DNA of 64,000 nt from the NCBI GenBank assembly GCA_034670025.1, contig JAXMOE010000001.1, positions 950,555-1,014,554 of the forward strand, given 5' to 3'. Positions 37,817-46,935 of this stretch are shown here, in pieces (within the stretch, counting starts at the first letter, position 1; each line of letters opens with the position of its first letter). Origin of the DNA: PGYR01 sp034670025 (GTDB lineage Bacteria; Bacteroidota; Ignavibacteria; Kapaibacteriales; UBA2268). Position numbers and translations under genes: made by a program. The notes beneath the pieces were generated by a model. It saw nothing but the letters and a program-made list of their open reading frames with translations. It made no database searches and had not been told where the DNA came from.

Positions 37817-38185
37817 ATGAAAATACTCGTTATAGAAGACGACTATGCTCATTTTCATACCATCAAGATGGCTTTGAAATACGCATTGGATAAGCAAATT
37901 GCGGTTGATAATGCACTAAAGCTCAATGATGCTATTGAATTTATGAATGATAATGAATATGATTTAATTATAAGTGATTTATTCTTGCCGTATTCTACCA
38001 CTCTTATGAACACCATAGAAAATGTGATTCAAAATAAAAGAATGGCAAAAGTAGTATTCTGTAGTGCTATGAATATTTCAAAAAGTGATTTAACTCATAT
38101 CGAAAGTAAGGGGTGGGTATTTTTTCCTAAAGACGATAAATTCCCTCAAAACTTAAAAACTACGGTTCAAACGAATTTCGCTTGA
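37817..38185 (+). CDS. Stand-alone response-regulator receiver domain
   Basis: 122 residues. The acidic pocket E7/D8/D9, the phosphoacceptor D54 in IISDLFLP, the S83 switch residue and K105 near the end are all in place, so it should be phosphorylated by a histidine kinase. There is no output domain, and no kinase gene nearby, as in CheY/Spo0F-like shuttles. It starts three bases after the DUF2807 stop and its own stop codon sits inside the terminator hairpin. Confidence 0.87.
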   Translation: MKILVIEDDYAHFHTIKMALKYALDKQIAVDNALKLNDAIEFMNDNEYDLIISDLFLPYSTTLMNTIENVIQNKRMAKVVFCSAMNISKSDLTHIESKGWVFFPKDDKFPQNLKTTVQTNFA

Positions 38186-38197
38186 ACCGTTTTTTTA
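38162..38197 (+). terminator. Intrinsic terminator overlapping a stop codon
   Basis: Perfect nine-base arms ACGGTTCAA (38162-38170) and TTGAACCGT (38182-38190) around an 11-base loop, then seven T. The stop codon (38183-38185) of the receiver gene lies in the second arm, so the last eight codons encode the hairpin. It separates the gene from convergent obg at 38201. Confidence 0.92.
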
Positions 38198-38200
38198 TCT

Positions 38201-39196
38201 TTACTTATCTTCTGGATTCATAATCTTCCAAAGATTATTCTTCAGAATATCTACATTCTTATGAGTAACAGCTGAAATTAGCATTGGTTCTATCTTGCTG
38301 TCAAACTTCAACTCATTAATTTCTTGCATTTTTTCTTCATCGACTGCATCAATTTTATTAATACAAATCAACTCTGTCTTGTGTTCCATTTCTGGATTAA
38401 ATTTCAACAATTCATTTTTCAAAGTTCTATAATCATTCTCAATATCTTCGCTAAACGCTTCCAATATATAAACTAATATTTTTGTACGCTCTACGTGGCG
38501 TAAGAACTGATGGCCAAGCCCCTTCCCTTCACTCGCTCCTTCTATAAGTCCCGGAATATCAGCCATAACAAAACTTTTTGATTCTGCTATTTTTACAACA
38601 CCAAGGTTAGGTACTAATGTAGTGAAGTGGTAATCAGCAATCTTTGGTTTGGCAGCAGACATAACTGAAATTAAAGTCGATTTGCCAACATTTGGAAATC
38701 CTACTAAGCCAACATCCGCAAGTAATTTTAGCTCCAAAATAATATCTAATTCTTTACCCGGTATTCCAGGTTGAGCATAGCGAGGCGCTTGATTTACCGA
38801 ATTTTTAAACTCTTCATTACCTTTACCACCTTTGCCACCTTTTGCTATTATTTCTTCTTGACCATCATCAGTAATGTCAGCTATTATTTTACCTGTGGTG
38901 GAATCTTTTATCAATGTGCCAACAGGAACTTTTATAACCATGTCCTTACCATTACGACCAGTCATACTGTTCTTTCCGCCATTCACTCCATTTTCGGCAG
39001 CGTACTTACGAGCATATTTGAAATCTAACAAAGTGCTTAGCTGTTGATTGCCTTTAATGATTAAATCACCACCCCAACCGCCATTACCGCCATCTGGGCC
39101 GCCTTTGTTTACAAATTTTTCTCTTCTGAAACTAACGTGACCAGCACCACCGTCGCCTGACCTTACTTCTATCTTTGCTATATCTATAAATTTCAT
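38201..39196 (-). CDS. obgE: Obg/CgtA GTPase
   Basis: Ribosome-associated essential GTPase. The glycine-rich Obg domain (1-158, with GGAGHVSFRREKF, GGPDGGNGG and GGKGGKGNEEF) precedes the G domain, where GFPNVGKST (G1), ADIPGLIEGA (switch II) and NKID (G4) are visible. At 331 residues it has no C-terminal OCT extension, as in many species. Its start overlaps the radA stop by four bases. Confidence 0.96.
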   Translation of the reverse strand: MKFIDIAKIEVRSGDGGAGHVSFRREKFVNKGGPDGGNGGWGGDLIIKGNQQLSTLLDFKYARKYAAENGVNGGKNSMTGRNGKDMVIKVPVGTLIKDSTTGKIIADITDDGQEEIIAKGGKGGKGNEEFKNSVNQAPRYAQPGIPGKELDIILELKLLADVGLVGFPNVGKSTLISVMSAAKPKIADYHFTTLVPNLGVVKIAESKSFVMADIPGLIEGASEGKGLGHQFLRHVERTKILVYILEAFSEDIENDYRTLKNELLKFNPEMEHKTELICINKIDAVDEEKMQEINELKFDSKIEPMLISAVTHKNVDILKNNLWKIMNPEDK

Positions 39197-40545
39197 AATC
39201 CTAACTTCTCTATTGCTTCTTCTATTTTACTAACTTTTATTACATTTAATTTTTTGGGCTCAAAACCCATTTTCTTCACATTTGGTACTATTGCATTACT
39301 AAAACCAAGCTTTTCCGCTTCCTTCAGTTTATTTTCGAGTGCTGATACTGGTCTTACTTCTCCTGTAAGCCCTATCTCCCCTATCACAATAGTATCCTTA
39401 GGGATTGGAATATTGTTCAAACTACTTAGCAACGACACTGCCACTCCCAAATCTGTCGATGTATCATTAACTTTTAGTCCACCTGCTATATTCAAAAATA
39501 CGTCATTTTTGAAGAACATAGCCCCTAATTTTTTTTCTAATACTGCCAGTATCATCTGTAACCGTTTATTATCAAAGCCAGTAGTTGTCCTTTGCGGTAC
39601 AGAATATCCAGTAGGAGAAACCAATGTTTGTACTTCTAATAGTAGTGGTCTATTCCCTTCTGTTGAAGATACTGTGACTGTACCTGGTGTATTATCCGTA
39701 TTGTTTGATAAGAAATATTCTGAAGGATTTGTCACTTCCGTAAGCCCCTTCTCGAACATTTCAAATATACCAATCTCATTAGTCGAACCATACCTGTTTT
39801 TTATCGCTCTCAATATCCGATAGTTCTGCCCTTTCGTCCCTTCGAACTGCAAAACAGTATCAACCATGTGCTCTAATATTTTTGGTCCTGCTATTGCACC
39901 ATCTTTATTGATATGTCCGATAGTAAATATTGGTTTGTTTAACCTCTTTGCTAATTGCATCAGCTTCGAGGTGCATTCCCTCACCTGTACAAAGCTACCG
40001 GGAGTTGAGTCCAAATCACTCAAATACACAGATTGAATAGAGTCAACTATAGCTATTCCACAATCATCACTATTTATTGCATCTATTATTACATTCAGCT
40101 CTGTTTCTGCTAATATATTCAGATTCTGCGGTATATTTGTAAGTCGTTCTGCTCTGTGTTTTATTTGGCTAAGTGATTCCTCACCTGTTATATAAAGAGG
40201 TTTTTTGTCAATCAACTCTCTTGTCATCTGCAAAGTAAGAGTAGATTTACCAATTCCTGGGTCTCCAGCAATCAAAACAAACGAACCGGGGATAATCCCA
40301 CCTCCCAAAACTCTGTCAAATTCATTAATCCCAGTGCCGAATCTATATTCCTTACCAGTCTCAATGTCAGCTAACTTATGTACCTTGACATTAGTTTTTT
40401 TCTTCAGATTGAGTTTTTTGGTATGTTTCCCCTCTTGCAAAACCTCGTCAAAGGAATCCCAGCTATCGCACCTTGTGCATTTTCCCATCCATTTTGCAGA
40501 TTCGTATCCACAATTTGAACAAATATATTTTACTTTCGTTTTCAT
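39193..40545 (-). CDS. radA: DNA repair protein RadA
   Basis: Sms/RadA processes recombination branches. The order is right: N-terminal C4 zinc finger (CSNCGYESAKWMGKCTRC), RecA-like ATPase with GDPGIGKSTL, the RadA-specific motif KNRYGS (commonly KNRFG, here F to Y), and a C-terminal Lon-like domain. The open frame starts further upstream at 40587, but ATG at 40545 begins exactly at MKTKVKYICSNCG as in the family, giving 450 residues. Overlaps obg by four bases. Confidence 0.96.
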   Translation of the reverse strand: MKTKVKYICSNCGYESAKWMGKCTRCDSWDSFDEVLQEGKHTKKLNLKKKTNVKVHKLADIETGKEYRFGTGINEFDRVLGGGIIPGSFVLIAGDPGIGKSTLTLQMTRELIDKKPLYITGEESLSQIKHRAERLTNIPQNLNILAETELNVIIDAINSDDCGIAIVDSIQSVYLSDLDSTPGSFVQVRECTSKLMQLAKRLNKPIFTIGHINKDGAIAGPKILEHMVDTVLQFEGTKGQNYRILRAIKNRYGSTNEIGIFEMFEKGLTEVTNPSEYFLSNNTDNTPGTVTVSSTEGNRPLLLEVQTLVSPTGYSVPQRTTTGFDNKRLQMILAVLEKKLGAMFFKNDVFLNIAGGLKVNDTSTDLGVAVSLLSSLNNIPIPKDTIVIGEIGLTGEVRPVSALENKLKEAEKLGFSNAIVPNVKKMGFEPKKLNVIKVSKIEEAIEKLGL

Positions 40546-40565
40546 TTCGTAAATTGAATATAGAT

Positions 40566-41783
40566 ATGATTGATTGGAAAAAAACACAATATAAGAAAAT
40601 TTTAATCTCTACTCTTGCTATTGGGATAGTTTTACGTATAGCGAGTGTAATAGTATTGGGTCAAGAGAACCAAAATACTTGGGAATACGGCACCATAGCT
40701 GAGAACTTAGCAAATGGTAAAGGGTATTCATTCTATTATTTCGATGGTATTAATATAGAGTCCGAATACAGAGATGATAAAACTCCTGCACCCTCAGCTT
40801 ATATGGCACCGGGCTATGTACTTACTCTTTACTTCTTTAAAATAATAAGTAATGACAGTACTTACAAATTATCAGTCTTCTTTTTTAACTTAGTATTGTT
40901 TTCAATCACGGTCTTGCTGCTATTCAACTTCACGTCTTGGCTTACAAATGACAAAGTTGCACTCTTTGCAATAGCACTATACTGCTTAATCCCAGAGTTT
41001 ATATATACTACCTACTCACTTGGTGCTACTCAGCTCTATCACTTTTTTATAATAGCAATATTCTATTTGGCATTAGTTAAGACTAAGAGTAATCCAATAT
41101 ATTTAGCTGTCATATTTGGCATTGCTATTCTATTTAGATTTGAATTGATATTATTACTCCTTTTTTTTATAGCATTTTATATTTACAAAAAAGAAGTAAA
41201 AAAAGCTATTTTATTAATTATCATCCCTGCTCTTTTTCTTTCACCGTGGATAGTTAGAAATCATATAGTATTCGATGAATTTATTCCAACCTCAACGACT
41301 GGTGGACTTAATTTATTCAGAGGGAATAATAATGTCATTATAGGTGGATGGCATAATTTTGAAACATTGGACAAAGTTAGAAGCTACGATGGCGATAAAG
41401 ATATGATAGAATTATATCTTAACGATATGTATAAAGAAGAAGCACTTGATTATATAACAGAAGATATTGGAAGATCAACATTAAATTTTGGAAAGAAATT
41501 CTTCTTCTTTTGGGTGTTAAACCCCAATGAGGAGGAAAGCACCAATATGGTCTATATCATTCCTTGGTTTCTACTATTATCGTTGGGTGTGGTTGGGTTT
41601 TACAAGACAAAAGATAAAAATAGTTTAATAAAACTATATTTTATATATCACACTACTTTAGCTATTGTATTTATTCCGTTGCTTAGATACCAGAGTATGA
41701 TGAAAATAATGTTGATTCCATTTGCAGCTTACGGGATATACCAACTAATGAACACCAATAAAAGAGGAGTAAGTTTTACTTAA
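40566..41783 (+). CDS. Multi-pass GT-C type glycosyltransferase (GT39/ArnT-like)
   Basis: 405 residues with about nine membrane helices. The first lumenal loop contains ENLANGKGYSFYYFDG and AYMAPGYVLTLYF, the loop typical of mannosyl or aminoarabinose transferases that use polyprenyl-phosphate sugars. The longer frame from 40473 adds a stretch antisense to radA; ATG 40566, 20 bases outside the radA start, is preferred. Sugar and acceptor unknown. Its stop overlaps the convergent ftsY stop by four bases. Confidence 0.8.
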   Translation: MIDWKKTQYKKILISTLAIGIVLRIASVIVLGQENQNTWEYGTIAENLANGKGYSFYYFDGINIESEYRDDKTPAPSAYMAPGYVLTLYFFKIISNDSTYKLSVFFFNLVLFSITVLLLFNFTSWLTNDKVALFAIALYCLIPEFIYTTYSLGATQLYHFFIIAIFYLALVKTKSNPIYLAVIFGIAILFRFELILLLLFFIAFYIYKKEVKKAILLIIIPALFLSPWIVRNHIVFDEFIPTSTTGGLNLFRGNNNVIIGGWHNFETLDKVRSYDGDKDMIELYLNDMYKEEALDYITEDIGRSTLNFGKKFFFFWVLNPNEEESTNMVYIIPWFLLLSLGVVGFYKTKDKNSLIKLYFIYHTTLAIVFIPLLRYQSMMKIMLIPFAAYGIYQLMNTNKRGVSFT

Positions 41784-42859
41784 ATAAAAGTTTCTTCACC
41801 TGTTTCAGAACCGAATAGTGCTTCAACATACTTGATTGCGTCGAATGGTTGGAGGTCAGTAATCTTTTCACCAACACCAATATACTTAACTGGAATCTTC
41901 AACTGATCAGAAATAGCTATTACAATCCCACCTTTAGCAGTACCGTCTAACTTAGTAAGGACAATACCACTTATTGGTGCTACCTTAGAAAACTCCCTTG
42001 CTTGTTGGAGAGCATTTTGACCAGTAGTACCATCTAAAACTAAGAATATTTCGTTCGGTGCATCTTCTCTGTGTTTTTTCATTACACGGCTCATTTTTTC
42101 TAACTCATTCATTAGATTAACTTTGTTGTGCAATCTGCCAGCCGTGTCAATTATTACTACATCACTGCCTTTTTCTAATGCGTCTGCCATAGTTTCATAA
42201 GCAACAGCAGAAGGGTCAGACCCCTTAGCTTTTTGAATAATATCAACATTTGCTCTTTGTGCCCAAACTTCTAACTGCTCATTTGCAGCAGCACGGAAAG
42301 TATCGGCTGCACCTATTACAACATTCTTTCCAGCATTTTTATAATTGAAAGCTAACTTGCCAATGGTAGTTGTTTTTCCAGCTCCGTTTACGCCAATAAC
42401 CATAATCGAATGTGGCTTTTTAGTATCGTCTATCTGGTATGTTCTATCATTTTCTGCCGTGTCGGAAGTAATCATCAGTTTGATAATTTCTTCTTTTAAG
42501 ATTACATATAGCTTCTCAGCATCTTCAAAATTTTCTTTCTTTACTCTTTCATTGAGCTTGTTTATTAGCTTTTCAGAAGTATCGACCCCAATATCAGAAG
42601 TGATTAATATTTCTTCAATCTCATCTAAAAGTGCTTGGTCTATCTTTCTGCCTTTCAGCAAATTAGATATTTTATCAGAGAAAGACTTCTTCGTTTTCTC
42701 AAGTCCCTTTTTTAGCCGATTAAAACCAATTGCTTCAGATGTTTTCCCAACAGCTTCTGTTGTTCGCTCTACCGTCTTTTCAACAGCTTCTGTTGTTTTT
42801 TCAACCGTTCTTTCAACGGTCTCAGTTACTTTTTTCTTAAACTTATCGAAGAAACCCAT
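41780..42859 (-). CDS. ftsY: Signal recognition particle receptor FtsY
   Basis: Receptor GTPase that docks SRP-ribosome complexes on the membrane. The NG domain has GVNGAGKTTTIGKLA (G1), ADTFRAAA, DTAGR (G3) and TKLDGTAKGG (G4). The N-terminus (residues 11-45) is an unusual helix of repeated T-V-E-x-T-T-E-A-V-x-K units, two exact 11-residue copies at 18-28 and 29-39, mirrored by a 17-base direct repeat in the DNA 33 bases apart. The usual acidic A domain is missing; the repeat probably serves as membrane-binding amphipathic helix. It is followed on the same strand by pgsA upstream. Confidence 0.96.
   Translation of the reverse strand: MGFFDKFKKKVTETVERTVEKTTEAVEKTVERTTEAVGKTSEAIGFNRLKKGLEKTKKSFSDKISNLLKGRKIDQALLDEIEEILITSDIGVDTSEKLINKLNERVKKENFEDAEKLYVILKEEIIKLMITSDTAENDRTYQIDDTKKPHSIMVIGVNGAGKTTTIGKLAFNYKNAGKNVVIGAADTFRAAANEQLEVWAQRANVDIIQKAKGSDPSAVAYETMADALEKGSDVVIIDTAGRLHNKVNLMNELEKMSRVMKKHREDAPNEIFLVLDGTTGQNALQQAREFSKVAPISGIVLTKLDGTAKGGIVIAISDQLKIPVKYIGVGEKITDLQPFDAIKYVEALFGSETGEETFI
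42748..42797. repeat. 33-base in-frame tandem repeat in ftsY
   Basis: CAACAGCTTCTGTTGTT occurs at 42748-42764 and 42781-42797, exactly 33 bases (11 codons) apart, inside the FtsY coding region. It encodes two nearly identical 11-residue units. The spacing preserves the reading frame, consistent with a tandem duplication of one helix unit. Confidence 0.85.
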
Positions 42860-42868
42860 AATTCTATC

Positions 42869-43393
42869 TTATTTAGATTTTAATAATTTGTACGCACTAT
42901 ATATGTAAATTACAAAAGATAATACAAATGCACCTGCTGCAATTGCAGAACCATAAGTATAAAACCCATCTAATTTAAGTAGAATACCAATAAGGACTAT
43001 TGCTGCTATGTTTACAGCACCCTTCCCTACTAAGTTTGATGCCATCACGATACCAGTTTTATTCTTAACATATATTCCACCAAGGAATATTAGAATATCC
43101 CTTGCAACAATAACAACAGCCAAATAGACAGGTATCATTCCTAATACAATCATTATAACTGCGGCTGTACCAAAGAATAATTTATCTGCCAGTGGATCCA
43201 ATACCTTTCCAAAATCTGATATTTCTCCCCTGCTTCTTGCAAAGTATCCGTCGAGATAATCTGATATAAATGCCAACACACTTATAATTATTACTGCACT
43301 TATATTATTATTAATTAAATAATAAGCCAAAGGAACTGCCATTGCAATCCTCAAAATGCTAATATTATTCGATATATTGAATTTAATCTGCAA
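42869..43393 (-). CDS. pgsA: CDP-alcohol phosphatidyltransferase, PgsA-like
   Basis: Makes phosphatidylglycerol phosphate from CDP-diacylglycerol. The full motif D45-x2-D48-G-x2-A-R ... G62-x3-D66-x3-D70 is present, with about five membrane helices in 174 residues. The only usable start is TTG at 43393. It sits nine bases before ftsY and two bases after the epimerase stop, all on the minus strand, so it is probably in a three-gene unit. The head-group alcohol is inferred as glycerol phosphate from size and family, not proven. Confidence 0.85.
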   Translation of the reverse strand: MQIKFNISNNISILRIAMAVPLAYYLINNNISAVIIISVLAFISDYLDGYFARSRGEISDFGKVLDPLADKLFFGTAAVIMIVLGMIPVYLAVVIVARDILIFLGGIYVKNKTGIVMASNLVGKGAVNIAAIVLIGILLKLDGFYTYGSAIAAGAFVLSFVIYIYSAYKLLKSK

Positions 43394-43395
43394 AT

Positions 43396-44319
43396 CTAAT
43401 TATTGATATTCTTAAAAAAATTAACAGTTTTATCTATTCCATCTTCAAAAGAAATAGCTGGAGACCATCCGTGTTTTGATTCAAACTTTTCAAAAGAACA
43501 AACACTTCGTCTTTGCTCTCCTTTCTTTGCTGGTCCATGAAATTCTTCTATTGTGCTACCAGTCTTGTCTTTTAGTACACGGAAGATTTTGTTCACATCT
43601 GTTTCAATTCCAGTGGTAACATTATAACTCCCTGAGACTTCATCTTCTAAAGACTTTACGTTAGCTTCAACTACATCCGATATATAAACATAATCTCTAG
43701 TTATGAGTCCATCGCCATTGATAATTGGCTGTTCACCTTGAATGAATTTATTTGCAAAGATTGCTATAACCCCGGCTTCACCATTAGGGTTTTGCCGTGG
43801 CCCAAATACATTCCCATATCTCAAAGCTGCGTAGTCAATTCCATATACTTGCTTGTAGTAATACAAGTAATATTCATTAGTCAACTTTCCGATTCCATAA
43901 GGAGAAACTGGATTTTTAGGATGTTCCTCATCACAAGGGAACTCATCCTGTTCTCCGTAAACTGTACCACCAGAAGAAGCAAATATTATCTTTTTCACAC
44001 CATATTTATTGCAATTCTCATACAAATTCAGAGAACCAATAATATTATTATGAGCATCGAACTTAGGATCGTTTACCGAAACCCTAACATCCATTTGTGC
44101 TGCCTGATGTGATAATACATCAAAATTACCCTCTTCAAACACTTTACTAATGTCATCATCTTTGATGTCCATTTCTATAAATGTAGCTTTAGGATTGATG
44201 TTTTCTTTCTTACCAGTTGACAAATTATCAACAATTGTGACCTTGTGACCTAACTCTAAGTACTTGTCAACTATATGCGAGCCAATGAATCCTGCTCCGC
44301 CTGTAACTAATATATTCAT
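43396..44319 (-). CDS. NAD-dependent nucleotide-sugar epimerase (GalE-like SDR)
   Basis: Extended SDR fold: GGAGFIGSHI at the N-terminus, the serine-rich ASSGGTVYGE strand, and the catalytic pair in YGIGKLTNEYY (YxxxK). The NVFGPRQNPNGEAGV segment resembles UDP-glucose 4-epimerases and UDP-glucuronate epimerases. The frame extends to 44400, but ATG 44319 starts right at the Rossmann strand and gives 307 residues. Exact nucleotide sugar unknown. It diverges from the trmH-family gene. Confidence 0.88.
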   Translation of the reverse strand: MNILVTGGAGFIGSHIVDKYLELGHKVTIVDNLSTGKKENINPKATFIEMDIKDDDISKVFEEGNFDVLSHQAAQMDVRVSVNDPKFDAHNNIIGSLNLYENCNKYGVKKIIFASSGGTVYGEQDEFPCDEEHPKNPVSPYGIGKLTNEYYLYYYKQVYGIDYAALRYGNVFGPRQNPNGEAGVIAIFANKFIQGEQPIINGDGLITRDYVYISDVVEANVKSLEDEVSGSYNVTTGIETDVNKIFRVLKDKTGSTIEEFHGPAKKGEQRRSVCSFEKFESKHGWSPAISFEDGIDKTVNFFKNINN

Positions 44320-44404
44320 AAAATAGTATGTATGATGTACGAAAATTTGACTTAATACGTCTAAAAAATAAACATATTTCAATAATACTAAATTAAACAT
44401 ATTT

Positions 44405-45178
44405 ATGCATTATTCTATCCCAATTAGTCAAGGACAAAGAAAATTAATTAAATCTCTTTACAGAAAAGACAAAAGAGTCGAACACGATTTATTCATAGCA
44501 GAAGGACTAAAGCTGTGTGAAGAAGTATTAGACTCCGATTTTGATGTAATTCAATTAATTGTTCGAGAGTCCCCCTCTAAATCAATCGTCCAATTGGCTG
44601 ACAAATATAATGACGTTGGAGTGCCGGTTTATTCTGCACCAAAACATAAGTTCAGACAAATAGTTAAGCAAACTTCACCCGAAGGTGTAGTTGCAGTTGT
44701 TGGACTTAGAGAATTAGATTTCACTCCTAACGAATCTTTTATAGCTTTAGACGGTGTTTCGGATCCAGGTAATGTTGGCACAATTATTCGAACGGCGGAA
44801 TGGTACGGGATAAACCAAGTATTTTTGGGTGCCGAAAGTGCTGATCAGTTTAGTCCTAAAGTAATACGTTCTTCTATGGGTTCTATGTTTAGAGTAAAAG
44901 TTCAGTATAAAGAGAACTTAGCCGAATTTATCAAAGAGAATTTTTCTGAAATTGATATATTTGCTGCTGATAGCAACGCTAAAACACCAATTGAAAAATT
45001 AAAACATGGAAAAAAATTCGGAATAATTTTCGGAAGTGAATCGCATGGATTAAGTAAAGAATTAGAAGCATTAGTCAAGGATAAATATATTCTTGACGGT
45101 AAAGGTAGCTCCGAATCGCTTAACGTAGCTATTTCAGCTGGTATTTCTCTTCACTATTTTGCAAAAAATGGGAAATAG
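44405..45178 (+). CDS. TrmH/SpoU-family RNA 2'-O-methyltransferase
   Basis: 257 residues. An N-terminal L30e-like substrate-binding domain (LFIAEGLKLCEEVL) is followed by the SPOUT domain with all three motifs: DPGNVGTIIRTAEW, FGSESHGLSKELE and SLNVAISAGISLHYF. It methylates a ribose in rRNA or tRNA; the target is not decided. First gene of a plus-strand run toward asnB. Confidence 0.92.
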   Translation: MHYSIPISQGQRKLIKSLYRKDKRVEHDLFIAEGLKLCEEVLDSDFDVIQLIVRESPSKSIVQLADKYNDVGVPVYSAPKHKFRQIVKQTSPEGVVAVVGLRELDFTPNESFIALDGVSDPGNVGTIIRTAEWYGINQVFLGAESADQFSPKVIRSSMGSMFRVKVQYKENLAEFIKENFSEIDIFAADSNAKTPIEKLKHGKKFGIIFGSESHGLSKELEALVKDKYILDGKGSSESLNVAISAGISLHYFAKNGK

Positions 45179-45216
45179 TAGTATATTAAAAAAATGAATA
45201 AATCTAAATTGTAGAA

Positions 45217-45903
45217 ATGAGTACAACCTTAGCACTAATTATAATAGCTATATTGAGTTATCTCGTTGGTTCTATACCTATTGCAGTAATCGTTAGTAAG
45301 AAATTATACGGTTATGACATAAGAGACAAAGGTAGCGGAAACATGGGTAGCACCAATGCATTCAGAGTAATGGGATGGAAAGCAGGTGTTTTAGTTCAGT
45401 TATTAGACATTGCAAAAGGTTTTTTTGCTGTTGTTGTGATAGCAGGAATCTTGGGTGCAGAACTTACAATACCGAATAGCACTAGTTTTGATGATATCAC
45501 ACTCATTAAGATTATGGGTGGTATTTTTGCGGTTCTAGGCCATATTTTCTCTGCATTCGTCAACTTCAAAGGTGGCAAAGGTGTTAACACTGCTACTGGT
45601 ATGCTAATTGGCATAGCCCCAATTGATGCAGGTGTTGCTGTTGTTTTCTTCCTAATCGCTGTAGCTTTTTCGGGGTATATTTCACTTGGTTCTATTTTGG
45701 CTGCTTTCTCATTGCCTTCATCTATGATATTTAGATATAATATATTACATGACTCTATTCCTGGCTATTGGACCATAGTCTATTTCTTAGTTGGTCTAAG
45801 TCTTTTGGTAATATATACTCACAGAGCAAATATAAAACGCCTTTTAGAAGGAACAGAAAACAGATTCCCTAAACTTCAGATATTCAAAAAATCTTCTGGT
45901 TGA
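45217..45903 (+). CDS. plsY: Acyl-phosphate:glycerol-3-phosphate acyltransferase PlsY
   Basis: Integral membrane enzyme that acylates G3P, first step of phospholipid synthesis. Family motifs are visible: GSGNMGSTNAFRVMG in the first loop, FKGGKGVNTATG and the C-terminal HRANIKRLLEGTENRF. The 228 residues have about five to six membrane segments. It directly precedes gpsA, which supplies its substrate, so the pair forms a natural pathway unit. Confidence 0.96.
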   Translation: MSTTLALIIIAILSYLVGSIPIAVIVSKKLYGYDIRDKGSGNMGSTNAFRVMGWKAGVLVQLLDIAKGFFAVVVIAGILGAELTIPNSTSFDDITLIKIMGGIFAVLGHIFSAFVNFKGGKGVNTATGMLIGIAPIDAGVAVVFFLIAVAFSGYISLGSILAAFSLPSSMIFRYNILHDSIPGYWTIVYFLVGLSLLVIYTHRANIKRLLEGTENRFPKLQIFKKSSG

Positions 45904-45933
45904 AGTAAATAAATCAAATCCTATATTATTACT

Positions 45934-46935
45934 ATGCAAGATAACATAATTGTAGTTGGAGCTGGTGGCTGGGGTACAGCACTATCTATGGTATTAGCCG
46001 AAAATTATAAAAATGTATATCTTTGGGCTAGAAGTCCAGAGATTGTAGATGAAATAAACAACCTCAGAACTAATCACCAGTATCTCCCCAATACAACTTT
46101 ACCGAACAATATAACTGCAACTTCAGAACTATCAGTTTTCGAAGGAGTAGATATTGTTGTAAATGCAGTTCCGACCCAATATATTCGAGACTTTTACAAA
46201 AACCACAGTATCAACCTTGATGGAAAATATATAGTCAATGCCTCCAAAGGTATAGAAAATAATTCTATTTTGACTATCTCTGGAATTTTTGATAAAGTCT
46301 ATGGTATAGATGGAAATCATTACTGCATTCTTACTGGTCCTAGCCATGCTGAAGAGGTCTGTAATAAAATACCAACAGCCATTGTGGCTGGTTCTAAGAA
46401 TGAGAAATTAGTAGAACTAGTTCAAAAATCTTTCACTACAGATTATTTTAGAGTCTATGCTTCGGATGATGTTGTCGGATGTGAAATTGGTGGAGCTCTA
46501 AAAAATGTAATTGCCATAGCTGCAGGAATATTAGATGGACTCAAACTTGGTGACAACACCAAAGCGGCACTTCTCACCAGAGGACTTGCAGAAATTGCTC
46601 GCTTAGGAGTTGCACTTGGTGCAGATCATAAAACTTTTTCAGGTTTATCTGGTCTTGGAGATTTGTTTGTTACTTGTAATAGCACCCACAGTAGAAACAG
46701 AAACTTTGGTGAAAAAATTGGTTCTGGTCAAAAAGCACAAGAAATTTTACAACAAAGCAAAATGGTAGTAGAGGGTGTATTTACATCTGAGTCCGCTTAT
46801 GAGCTTGGAAAGAGAAGTAAAATAGAAATGCCTATAACTGAAGAAATTTATAGTACCATATTTGAAGACAAAGACCCAAAAGAAGCCATCAATGAGCTAA
46901 TGACAAGGGATAGAAAAAATGAATGGTATAGCTAA
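45934..46935 (+). CDS. gpsA: NAD(P)-dependent glycerol-3-phosphate dehydrogenase
   Basis: Reduces dihydroxyacetone phosphate to sn-glycerol 3-phosphate for phospholipid synthesis. The GAGGWGTAL nucleotide motif, the LTGPSHAEEV and GGALKNVIAIAAGI catalytic segments (with the active-site lysine), and GLSGLGDLFVTC are present in 333 residues. Preceded by plsY (30 bases) and overlapping the OmpA-family gene by 17 bases, so all three are probably one transcript. Confidence 0.97.
   Translation: MQDNIIVVGAGGWGTALSMVLAENYKNVYLWARSPEIVDEINNLRTNHQYLPNTTLPNNITATSELSVFEGVDIVVNAVPTQYIRDFYKNHSINLDGKYIVNASKGIENNSILTISGIFDKVYGIDGNHYCILTGPSHAEEVCNKIPTAIVAGSKNEKLVELVQKSFTTDYFRVYASDDVVGCEIGGALKNVIAIAAGILDGLKLGDNTKAALLTRGLAEIARLGVALGADHKTFSGLSGLGDLFVTCNSTHSRNRNFGEKIGSGQKAQEILQQSKMVVEGVFTSESAYELGKRSKIEMPITEEIYSTIFEDKDPKEAINELMTRDRKNEWYS

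Noticed and set aside
40473..40565. Upstream extension of the GT-C protein
   Set aside because: It is antisense to the radA start, and the family-like N-terminus begins at ATG 40566.
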